A DNA stretch of 14,458 nucleotides, taken from positions 1,146,024-1,160,481 of the forward strand of contig CP070687.1 of NCBI GenBank assembly GCA_020353115.1, written 5' to 3'. Made by a program: the position numbers and the translations under genes. A model generated the notes under the pieces. That model was not told the origin of the DNA. It ran no database searches and was given only the letters and a program-made list of their open reading frames with translations. This stretch comes from Bacteroidales bacterium. GTDB taxonomy: Bacteria; Bacteroidota; Bacteroidia; Bacteroidales; VadinHA17. This document shows, piece by piece, positions 1 to 6,503 of the stretch (positions are counted from its first letter, which is position 1; each line of letters opens with the position of its first letter).

Positions 1-873
1 TTCATTACCGTTATTTTCTTCACCTCCAAAATGGCCTATAATACGGAAATCATAGCCATGCTCAGCAACGGGATGAGTTTTAACCGGCTGTTATGGCCCT
101 ATTTTCTCGGTGCATTGATGATCGCAATTTTCACCTTTGCCATGAATAATTTTATCATTCCTCATGCCAATAAGGAACGGCTCGAGTTTGAGGAGGTATA
201 TTACCGCAACAGCCCGGTAAGCTTTACCGGCCGGAATATACATAAACAGGTGCTGCCAAATGTCTATATCTATATGGAAAGTTACAGTAATATCCAGGAT
301 GTCGGCTATAAATTTGCAATGGAAGAGTTTACCGATAGCGGGGAGCTGAAATCCAAAATGATCGGGGATTATATCAAGTGGGATACTACCCTGAACAAAT
401 GGACTGTCCGGAATTATTATATCAGGAAAATTGAAGGGATGAAAGAAACAATCGAGAAGGGACGTCAGATAGATACAACCCTGAATATCTTTCCCTCCGA
501 TTTTGCCAGAAGGGATAACATTAAATCCACAATGAACCTTCAGGAACTGAATCTTTTTATTGCACAGCAGAAACTGCAGGGGGCGGATAATGTAGAGGTG
601 TATATGATCGAAAGGTACGGGAGGTTTGCCATGCCCTTTTCAACATTCATACTTACCCTTATCGGTCTGACCCTTTCTTCAAAAAAAGCCAAGGGAGGGA
701 TTGGTGTCCAGATCGGAGCTGGCATCTTTCTGAGTTTTTCCTATATTTTCTTTATGCAGTTTTCCTCACAATTTGCCATCAGCGGGAGTATCCCTTCTTT
801 ACTGGCCGTCTGGATCCCGAATATTCTGTACCTGATCATCGGAATCCTGCTTTACAGGGTGGCCCCCAAATGA
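1..873 (+). CDS. LptF/LptG family permease (YjgP/YjgQ), N-terminus cut off by window edge
   Basis: This is the C-terminal part of a permease subunit that, with LptB, extracts lipopolysaccharide from the inner membrane and passes it to the periplasmic bridge. The frame is open from base 1, so the ATG at 31 is internal; the visible part is about 290 residues of a family usually near 360. The first residues (FITVIFFTS) look like the end of a membrane segment, followed by the family-like stretch MAYNTEIIAMLSNGMSFNRL and another membrane segment (LLWPYFLGALMIAIFTFAMNN). Roughly 140 polar residues then form the periplasmic beta domain. Three hydrophobic segments close the protein (around FAMPFSTFILTLIGLTL, GAGIFLSFSYIFFMQF and LLAVWIPNILYLIIGILL). 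LptF and LptG cannot be separated from this fragment. The 237 bases that follow hold no gene and no clear terminator. Confidence 0.88.
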   Translation, partial: FITVIFFTSKMAYNTEIIAMLSNGMSFNRLLWPYFLGALMIAIFTFAMNNFIIPHANKERLEFEEVYYRNSPVSFTGRNIHKQVLPNVYIYMESYSNIQDVGYKFAMEEFTDSGELKSKMIGDYIKWDTTLNKWTVRNYYIRKIEGMKETIEKGRQIDTTLNIFPSDFARRDNIKSTMNLQELNLFIAQQKLQGADNVEVYMIERYGRFAMPFSTFILTLIGLTLSSKKAKGGIGVQIGAGIFLSFSYIFFMQFSSQFAISGSIPSLLAVWIPNILYLIIGILLYRVAPK

Positions 874-1110
874 CCGCAACGGTTCCACATCGCTTCATAA
901 TTACCCCGGATTTGCAGGATACGATGACCTTCATCTCAGCATGATTACTATCCTCCTGATTGAAAGTCCTTTGCTTCTGATAAATCGGGAATTTAATCAA
1001 ATAAATTTTTATAAATTGAATTGATTTTGTAATGTTGTATGCTTTTTTTTGAACACCGGATCAGCCATTAACATCATTCGTATCTGAATACTAAATAAAT
1101 ACACTGAAAA

Positions 1111-2655
1111 ATGCCGCTGAAAAGAAAAATCAGGGAACTTCAGGAAAAGCGGGAACAAGTCCTTAAGGGCGGTGGTGATAAAGCGATAGAGAAACAGGTT
1201 GCCATGGGAAAACTGACGGCACGGGAGAGGATTATATCGCTGCTTGACGAAGACTCATTTAATGAATACGACCTGTTTGTAGAGCACGAAGCCAGGGATT
1301 TCGATATGGATAAAAAAACCCTTCACGGGGATGGTGTGATTATCGGGACCGGAACGATCTATGGTGCTCCGATCTGCGTATTTGCACAGGATTTTACCGT
1401 CGCCGGCGGATCGCTGGGATTAATGCATTCAAGAAAGATTACCAAAATCATGGATCATGCCCTGAAGATGAGGGTCCCGCTTGTGGGCATCAATGATTCC
1501 GGCGGGGCCCGAATCCAGGAAGGCGTTAATTCATTAGCCGGGTATGGTGAGATTTTCTTCAGGAATACATTGAATTCGGGTGTTATTCCTCAAATATCCG
1601 TTATCCTGGGACCCTGTGCCGGCGGAGCCGTCTATTCACCGGCATTGACCGACTTTGTCTTTGTGGTGGATAAAATCTCCAAAATGTTTATTACCGGACC
1701 GGAAGTTATTAAAACGGTCCTGGGTGAAGAGATTTCAATGGAGGATCTGGGGGGGGCAAAAGTACATAGCGAGATATCGGGCAATGCCCATTTCTATGCT
1801 ACCAGCGAACAGGAATGTTTTGACCAGATTAAGAAGCTGATCACATTCATACCCTGGAATAACAGGCAGAAGGCAAAGGCTTTTGAACCCAAAGAACCGA
1901 ATCCGAAATTCAAAATCGACAAAATCGTGCCGGGCGATCCGACACTTCCATATGATGTCAGAAATGTAATACGGGCAATTGTCGACGATTCGGATTTCTT
2001 TGAAATACAGGAACTCTGGGCGACCAATATCGTCATCGGATTTGGCCGTATGGCCGGACGCACCATCGGGTTTGTCGCAAACCAGCCCCTGGTTCTTGCC
2101 GGTGTGCTTGATGTCGATTCATCCGATAAAGCCGCCCGCTTTATCCGGTTCTGTGATGCCTTTAATATTCCGATCGTAACCCTGGTAGACCTGCCGGGTT
2201 ATCTTCCCGGGGTGGACCAGGAACATGCCGGTGTAATACGGCACGGCGCAAAAGTCCTTTATGCCTATAGCGAAGCTACCGTTCCCAAAATAACGGTTAT
2301 AATCCGTAAAGCATACGGAGGTGGGTATATCGCTATGAATTCAAGGCATTTACGGGCCGACTTTGTATTCGCATGGCCGGGTGCTGAAATAGCTGTTATG
2401 GGCCCGGAGGGAGCTGCAAATATCATTTTCAGGAGAGAGATTAATGAAGCCGAGGATCCGGAAAAGGTAAGATACCAGAAAGTAAAGGAATACAAGGATA
2501 AATTTGCAAATCCTTATGTTGCCGCAGCCAAAGGGTATATCGATTCGGTTATCGAACCGGGAGAAACGAGAACGCTCCTTTTACATGCCATCGAAGTCTC
2601 GGATAATAAAGCCGTTTCAGGCCCAAGGAAGAAACATGGAATACCCCCTTTCTAA
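1111..2655 (+). CDS. Acyl-CoA carboxylase beta (carboxyltransferase) subunit, propionyl-CoA carboxylase / methylmalonyl-CoA decarboxylase alpha type
   Basis: The 514-residue product is a full-length crotonase-fold carboxyltransferase that moves a carboxyl group between carboxybiotin and an acyl-CoA, most likely propionyl-CoA/methylmalonyl-CoA. The N-terminal half carries the CoA-side oxyanion motifs NDSGGARIQEG (from residue 128) and GPCAGGA (167-173). The C-terminal half carries the biotin-side glycine motif AYGGGY (401-406) and the conserved VDLPGYLPG stretch. The start at 1111 gives the usual family N-terminus (LKRKIRELQEKREQVLKGGG). No Shine-Dalgarno site precedes it, which is normal in Bacteroidota. 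A biotin carrier gene follows after 11 bases, so the two are clearly an operon. No biotin carboxylase, epimerase or sodium-pump subunit is visible, so I cannot decide between a cytosolic carboxylase and a membrane decarboxylase. A run of eight G at 1749-1756 lies in the reading frame. Confidence 0.93.
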   Translation: MPLKRKIRELQEKREQVLKGGGDKAIEKQVAMGKLTARERIISLLDEDSFNEYDLFVEHEARDFDMDKKTLHGDGVIIGTGTIYGAPICVFAQDFTVAGGSLGLMHSRKITKIMDHALKMRVPLVGINDSGGARIQEGVNSLAGYGEIFFRNTLNSGVIPQISVILGPCAGGAVYSPALTDFVFVVDKISKMFITGPEVIKTVLGEEISMEDLGGAKVHSEISGNAHFYATSEQECFDQIKKLITFIPWNNRQKAKAFEPKEPNPKFKIDKIVPGDPTLPYDVRNVIRAIVDDSDFFEIQELWATNIVIGFGRMAGRTIGFVANQPLVLAGVLDVDSSDKAARFIRFCDAFNIPIVTLVDLPGYLPGVDQEHAGVIRHGAKVLYAYSEATVPKITVIIRKAYGGGYIAMNSRHLRADFVFAWPGAEIAVMGPEGAANIIFRREINEAEDPEKVRYQKVKEYKDKFANPYVAAAKGYIDSVIEPGETRTLLLHAIEVSDNKAVSGPRKKHGIPPF

Positions 2656-2666
2656 TTCATCCTGCA

Positions 2667-3002
2667 ATGGGAACCAAAAAATCATCTTCCGGTAAAACCG
2701 TTACCGAATTCCTGAACGTCGACGGTACCGTTTATAAAACGAAACTGTCGCCGAAGTTCATGAACCGGGCCGGCTGGGAGAAACCGGACGATAAAAAACT
2801 CCTTTCGTTTATTCCGGGAACCGTTTTGAAGATCTATGTTAAAAAAGGACAGAAAGTGAAGAAGGGAGATAAAATAATGGTCCTTGAGGCAATGAAAATG
2901 CAAAACAAAATCCTCATCCACCGGGACGGCAAAATAAAAAATGTTTATGTGAAAGAAGGTCAGAATGTTCCCAAGGGAGCGCTGATGCTGGAGGTAATCT
3001 AG
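2667..3002 (+). CDS. Biotin carboxyl carrier protein (biotinyl domain)
   Basis: This 111-residue protein is the swinging-arm carrier for the carboxyltransferase encoded just upstream. Residues about 45-111 form a biotinyl domain (IPGTVLKIYVKKGQKVKKGD, then VLEAMKM). Lys77 in EAMKM is the predicted biotinylation site. The first 40 residues are a polar, basic extension containing NVDGTVYKTKLSPKF, as in the small carrier proteins that accompany MmdA/PccB-type subunits in Bacteroidota. There is no alanine/proline-rich linker of the kind found in gcdC or oadA carriers. It begins 11 bases after the carboxyltransferase stop. The stop at 3000-3002 lies 38 bases from the end of the converging ispE gene, and I see no strong terminator hairpin in that gap. 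Confidence 0.92.
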   Translation: MGTKKSSSGKTVTEFLNVDGTVYKTKLSPKFMNRAGWEKPDDKKLLSFIPGTVLKIYVKKGQKVKKGDKIMVLEAMKMQNKILIHRDGKIKNVYVKEGQNVPKGALMLEVI

Positions 3003-3040
3003 ATGGTTCCTTCCTGTTTTGAAACCCGTATCAGACCTGC

Positions 3041-3865
3041 TTACATCTTCCCGGTCCAGGTAAAAAAACCGGCCGGAAAATCCGGAACACCCGTTTCCCC
3101 GGTAAAGATCCCGTAAACGGCTGATCCGCTGCCGGACATTGAACTGAATACAGCACCCGAATCGTACAACACATGTTGAATTTCCGCGATCTCGCGATAC
3201 CTGTCATATACGATTTCTTCGAAATCATTTTTAATCCTGTTTTTCCATCTTTCGACCGGTTGTGCGATCAGACCGGACAGACTTTCCTCCGGCTTCGAGG
3301 GAATGATTTTGGAATAGGCCCAAGAAGTATCAATATGAATCCCCGGTATGACCAGAATTAGATAATAACCCGACAGGAAGGGTTTCACGGGTATGATAAT
3401 ATCTCCTTTTCCCCGGACCAGTGCCGGCCGGTTTTGAATGAAAAAAGGACAATCACTTCCCGCCTTTTCGGCCAGGGAGATCGTTTCCGGTTCGGACATT
3501 CCCAGGCTGAATTCCCTGTTCAGCAGTTTGATAACGAACGCAGCATCCGATGAACCGCCACCCAGGCCGGAGCCCGGGGGGATTATTTTATGCAGATGGA
3601 TCCGAACGGATGGGAGCGTGTATTTTTCACCAACGAGCTTTGCAGCCTTCATACACAGATTTTTTTCAACAGGCCCGCCGATCACTCTCCCGGTGGCGGT
3701 TAAAAGCGGTGTGCCGGATGATAAATCCGACGGACCTCTTGTTATCTCAAGGATATCACATAGTCCGACAGGATAAAAGAGGCTTTCCAGATCATGAAAA
3801 CCATCCCCCCTTTTCCCGGTTATGTTCAACCCGATATTGATTTTGGCATTGGGAAATCCCAGCAT
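3041..3865 (-). CDS. ispE: 4-diphosphocytidyl-2-C-methyl-D-erythritol kinase
   Basis: IspE is the ATP-dependent GHMP kinase of the MEP pathway; it phosphorylates the 2-hydroxyl of CDP-methylerythritol on the way to IPP and DMAPP. The 274-residue length fits the family. Motif 1 is at the N-terminus (PNAKINIGLNI, Lys8). The glycine-rich ATP loop is PPGSGLGGGSSDAA (residues 96-109). The substrate-binding stretch GSDCPFFIQNRPALVRGKGD places Asp138 where the catalytic aspartate lies; Lys8 and Asp138 match Lys10 and Asp141 of E. coli IspE. The last GHMP motif, SMSGSGSAVYGIF, is near the C-terminus. The gene stands alone, converging on the biotin carrier and diverging from dnaB. A minus-strand promoter-like box lies about 80 bases upstream. 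Confidence 0.96.
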   Translation of the reverse strand: MLGFPNAKINIGLNITGKRGDGFHDLESLFYPVGLCDILEITRGPSDLSSGTPLLTATGRVIGGPVEKNLCMKAAKLVGEKYTLPSVRIHLHKIIPPGSGLGGGSSDAAFVIKLLNREFSLGMSEPETISLAEKAGSDCPFFIQNRPALVRGKGDIIIPVKPFLSGYYLILVIPGIHIDTSWAYSKIIPSKPEESLSGLIAQPVERWKNRIKNDFEEIVYDRYREIAEIQHVLYDSGAVFSSMSGSGSAVYGIFTGETGVPDFPAGFFTWTGKM

Positions 3866-3947
3866 GATGCAAATCCTATGGCCTGATAAAATTACAAATC
3901 CTGTAACAGATTAATTCAACCGTTTCATACTTTTTTGCCCGGGATGG

Positions 3948-3955
3948 CAAAATTA
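3948..3955 (-). promoter_or_regulatory. Candidate -7 promoter box for ispE (TAnnTTTG type)
   Basis: Read on the minus strand the site is TAATTTTG, a full match to the Bacteroidota -7 element TAnnTTTG. It would start transcription near 3941, leaving a leader of about 75 bases before the ispE ATG. No good -33 TTTG is seen; a CTTG (plus-strand CAAG at 3971) lies rather close, so support is moderate. Matches to this 8-mer are expected by chance several times in a window this size. Confidence 0.4.
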
Positions 3956-4059
3956 TCACCTCGCTCTCCTCAAGGGTCGCCGGTATTTTTTAACAAAATT
4001 GTTTAAATTTTCAACACGATTTGTTCAAAAAAAGATGTGATTTGGGATTTACTGTTTTG

Positions 4060-4067
4060 TACCTTTG
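4060..4067 (+). promoter_or_regulatory. Candidate -7 promoter box for dnaB (TAnnTTTG type)
   Basis: The sequence TACCTTTG is a full match to the Bacteroidota -7 element. Transcription would start near 4074, giving a short leader of about 15 bases before the ATG at 4089. A TTTG at 4041-4044 may be the -33 element, although 15 bases is a short spacing. The box overlaps an in-frame TTG at 4065, which argues against that TTG being a start codon. Confidence 0.5.
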
Positions 4068-4088
4068 ATATCCCAAAATATATTCATC

Positions 4089-5612
4089 ATGGCATTGAAA
4101 GAATCTCCCAAAAAAAGCCCGAGAATTGATCCTGCTCATCTTGATATCGGCAGGATCCCTCCACAGGCCGTTGACCTGGAGGAGGCCGTTCTGGGGGCAA
4201 TTATGCTTGAAAAAGATGCCGTAATATCCGTTCTGGATATTCTGAAGCCGGAGAGCTTTTACAAAGAAGCCCATCAGAAGATATATAAGGCAATTGTAAA
4301 TCTCTCTTCCAACCAGAAGCCTATTGACATTCTTACCGTGACCGAAGAACTCAGGGCAAGAAAAGAGCTGGAAGAAATCGGAGGTCCTTTCTATATCACC
4401 CAGCTTACCAGCAGGGTGGCTTCAGCAGCTCATATTGAATACCATGCCAGGATCGTGGCACAGAAATTCATACAGAGAGAACTGATCCGTGTTTCTTCCG
4501 AGATCCAGAACAGGGCTTTTGATGATACCATCGATGTGGATGACCTTCTGGATTTTTCGGAACAGGAGTTATTTGATATTGCCGAAGGGAATATCAAAAG
4601 AGAAACTGCCAGGGTCAATATCCTGATACAGATGGCTATCGAACAGATTGAAGAAGCGAGCAAACGGGAGGACAGCCTTAGTGGTGTCCCATCAGGGTAT
4701 ACAAGACTGGACCGTATCACCTCCGGATGGCAGAAATCCGACCTTATCGTCGTTGCCGCCAGACCGGCCATGGGTAAAACGGCTTTCGCACTGTCTATGG
4801 CCCGTAATATTGCAGTGGACCATAATAAACCGGTCGCTATCTTCTCTCTGGAGATGGCTTCGATCCAGCTGGTCAACCGTCTTATTGTAAGTGAGACCGA
4901 ATTGCCGTCCAACCGGATCAGGAACGGAAACCTGGATGAAGAGGAATGGAAACAACTGGATGCAAAAATAAAAAACCTTGTCGAAGCCCCGCTCTATATT
5001 GATGATACCCCCGCCATATCGATCTTTGAGCTGAGAGCTAAGTGCCGCAGGTTAAAACTCCAGTATCATATCGAACTTATTATCGTCGATTACCTTCAGT
5101 TGATGTCTGGACCGGCTGAGATAAGGGGAAACCGTGAACAGGAGGTGAGTAATATCTCCCGTTCTCTTAAAGCTATTGCAAAAGAACTTAACGTTCCGAT
5201 TATTGCACTATCCCAGCTGAACCGTTCGGTCGAGATGCGCTCGGGAAGCAAACGACCGCAATTGTCCGACCTTCGCGAATCGGGTGCCATTGAACAGGAT
5301 GCCGACATGGTAATCTTTATCCACAGACCTGAAAAATACGGGATAACGGAAGATGAAGCAGGGAACTCACTTGCCGGCCTTGCGGAAATCATAGTCGCAA
5401 AACACAGGAACGGGCCGGTGGGAGACATTCAACTCCGTTTCCGGGATGAAACGGCCAAATTTGTTGAGATTGATGATATGCAGATCGATTACCTGAAAAA
5501 CGGGACCGATCAGAAAACATTTACCATCGGGTCGAAAATGAACGATGACAGAAACCCGGAAGATCCCGGATCCGGATTACCCGACCAGGACCGGGATGAT
5601 CAGCCGTTTTAA
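4089..5612 (+). CDS. dnaB: Replicative DNA helicase DnaB
   Basis: DnaB is the hexameric 5'-3' helicase that unwinds the replication fork and binds primase. The protein is 507 residues from the ATG at 4089. An N-terminal DnaB-N domain begins around PPQAVDLEEAVLGAIM (residues 24-38), followed by a linker and a RecA-like motor domain. Walker A is ARPAMGKT (224-231). Walker B is LIIVDYLQLM with Asp334. The downstream motifs ALSQLNRSVEMR and LRESGAIEQDADMVIFIHR are also present. The C-terminal tail is acidic and disordered-looking (DRNPEDPGSGLPDQDRDD), typical of the phylum. No intein interrupts the P-loop region. An in-frame TTG at 4065 would add eight residues, but it lies inside a -7 promoter box, so I prefer the ATG. 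Confidence 0.97.
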   Translation: MALKESPKKSPRIDPAHLDIGRIPPQAVDLEEAVLGAIMLEKDAVISVLDILKPESFYKEAHQKIYKAIVNLSSNQKPIDILTVTEELRARKELEEIGGPFYITQLTSRVASAAHIEYHARIVAQKFIQRELIRVSSEIQNRAFDDTIDVDDLLDFSEQELFDIAEGNIKRETARVNILIQMAIEQIEEASKREDSLSGVPSGYTRLDRITSGWQKSDLIVVAARPAMGKTAFALSMARNIAVDHNKPVAIFSLEMASIQLVNRLIVSETELPSNRIRNGNLDEEEWKQLDAKIKNLVEAPLYIDDTPAISIFELRAKCRRLKLQYHIELIIVDYLQLMSGPAEIRGNREQEVSNISRSLKAIAKELNVPIIALSQLNRSVEMRSGSKRPQLSDLRESGAIEQDADMVIFIHRPEKYGITEDEAGNSLAGLAEIIVAKHRNGPVGDIQLRFRDETAKFVEIDDMQIDYLKNGTDQKTFTIGSKMNDDRNPEDPGSGLPDQDRDDQPF

Positions 5613-5935
5613 AAGGATTTTTCTATAAGCGGATCGGCCCAACGGCCGGGAGATTGAAGGCATCCCTCCCTTGCAGTATACCAATGAAACGGCCGGCAAC
5701 CATTTTGTACGGGATTTGTTCCGGCTTACGTACCGCCCTTTAAGACGAACCGAAAACGGGAAGGCAATCAATTATCTGCCGGATTGCTTTTGCCAGCCTG
5801 GCTTATAGCCGGATGTGGTGTGATGGCATTTCCGGCAAACCAGGTTATGAATTATATTTGCCATACGTTCCTGGTCTGAGGGTATAATGATATAAGGAAT
5901 CTCTTCCGCCCGGAAGGAATATAGATGAAAAACAC

Positions 5936-5943
5936 TACTTTTG
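5936..5943 (+). promoter_or_regulatory. Candidate -7 promoter box for the DUF302 gene (TAnnTTTG type)
   Basis: TACTTTTG is a full match to the Bacteroidota -7 element, placing transcription start near 5950 and a leader of about 30 bases before the ATG at 5980. No TTTG is found at the -33 position; instead the dyad CTTCCG-CC-CGGAAG (5903-5916) lies there. That would suit a promoter that depends on, or is blocked by, a regulator; this last point is inference. Confidence 0.48.
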
Positions 5944-5968
5944 AAATCTGTTATCAAACAATAATGTT

Positions 5969-5974
5969 AAGGAG
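5969..5974 (+). promoter_or_regulatory. Strong Shine-Dalgarno site for the DUF302 gene
   Basis: AAGGAG lies 5 bases before the ATG at 5980. Such sites are uncommon in this phylum, and most other genes in the window lack one. It fixes the start at 5980, or possibly at the second ATG at 5983. Confidence 0.7.
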
Positions 5975-5979
5975 AAAAG

Positions 5980-6369
5980 ATGATGAGCTATTACCTTTCG
6001 AAAACAATTAATATGCAATTCGAAGAGGCAATCCCGTTTCTTGAGGGAGAACTGAAAAAAGAAGGCTTCGGAATTCTTACGGAAATAGATATGAAGGATA
6101 CGCTGCGGAAAAAGCTGGATGTGGATTTCAGGAAGTACAAGATCCTTGGAGCATGTAATCCGCAATATGCCCATAAAGCCCTTCTGACGGAAGATAAAAT
6201 AGGAGTCCTCCTCCCATGCAGTTTTATCGTTCAGGAACTGGAACCCGGAAGAGTGGAAATCGCGTGTATAAATCCTGAAGTTGCCATGGAGGAAGTGGAA
6301 AACAAACAAATGGTGAATATTGCATCCGAAGTTACACAAAAATTAACGAGAGTAATAGAAGCACTTTAA
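5980..6369 (+). CDS. DUF302 domain-containing protein
   Basis: The 129-residue protein matches the DUF302 pattern over almost its full length. It opens with MSYYLSKTINMQFEEAIPFLEGELKKEGFGILTEIDMKDTLRKKL, and the middle holds the typical YKILGACNPQYAHKAL with a single cysteine (Cys60). After that comes a beta-rich part (IGVLLPCSFIVQELEPGRVEIACINPE) and a C-terminal helix. There is no signal peptide or membrane segment, so it should be cytoplasmic. The family's biochemical role is not established; small DUF302 proteins are widespread and often linked by context to redox or stress functions. Here it has its own promoter-like box and a strong ribosome binding site, and stands apart from dnaB, so it is probably a separately regulated single gene. 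A GC-rich hairpin follows its stop. Confidence 0.9.
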   Translation: MMSYYLSKTINMQFEEAIPFLEGELKKEGFGILTEIDMKDTLRKKLDVDFRKYKILGACNPQYAHKALLTEDKIGVLLPCSFIVQELEPGRVEIACINPEVAMEEVENKQMVNIASEVTQKLTRVIEAL

Positions 6370-6374
6370 TCCTC

Positions 6375-6394
6375 CCTGCCTGCCAGCAGGCAGG
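6375..6394. repeat. GC-rich palindrome after the DUF302 gene
   Basis: CCTGCCTGC (6375-6383) and GCAGGCAGG (6386-6394) are perfect inverted copies around a 2-base centre; in RNA the stem would be at least 7 pairs. It begins 5 bases after the DUF302 stop. No T-run follows on either strand, so it is not a classic intrinsic terminator. Its iterated CCTG units suggest a dispersed intergenic palindrome of REP type, or an RNA-stabilising 3' hairpin. Only one copy is in this window. Confidence 0.6.
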
Positions 6395-6503
6395 CTGGTT
6401 AACTGCAGCACGTTGCGGAAATAAGAGTCCGGAGATTGATCTGCGGTTTAATACCAGTTTAATACGTTACAATCCCGTTAACCCAAATAACCGGCAGAAT
6501 ACT

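Larger units (their letters stand above)
5613..5979 (+). other. 367-base intergenic region between dnaB and the DUF302 gene
   Basis: I see no convincing gene here. Short open stretches exist in several frames, including a minus-strand one (5772-5957) whose translation contains CRKCH, but none has a credible start, signal peptide or family match. The right end carries a -7 box (5936-5943), a Shine-Dalgarno site (5969-5974) and an imperfect dyad: CTTCCG at 5903-5908 and CGGAAG at 5911-5916, separated by two bases. The dyad sits about where the -33 element would be and could be an operator. The first half is unexplained; the region may hold a decayed gene. Confidence 0.5.

Noticed and set aside
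1022..1029. TGATTTTG as a possible -7 box for the carboxyltransferase operon
   Set aside because: It has one mismatch in a fixed position, lies over 80 bases from the ATG, and no -33 element is near; it is too weak in such an AT-rich stretch.
3003..3040. Gap between the converging biotin carrier and ispE genes as a bidirectional terminator
   Set aside because: I could not find a stem with T-run on either strand in these 38 bases.
3438..3776. Plus-strand frame of 112 residues opposite ispE
   Set aside because: It is antisense to intact IspE motifs and has no recognisable domain.
4430..4912. Minus-strand frame of 160 residues opposite dnaB
   Set aside because: It is antisense to the conserved DnaB motor domain, with shadow-like composition.
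5772..5957. Minus-strand frame of 61 residues containing CRKCH, a possible haem c motif
   Set aside because: It has no signal peptide and no axial-ligand context, it runs across the DUF302 promoter box, and a single CxxCH is easily met by chance.
6397..6483. GGTTAAC and GTTAACC flanking the helicase leader
   Set aside because: They are only 7 bases long, the core GTTAAC is itself palindromic, and they are about 75 bases apart; this fits chance.
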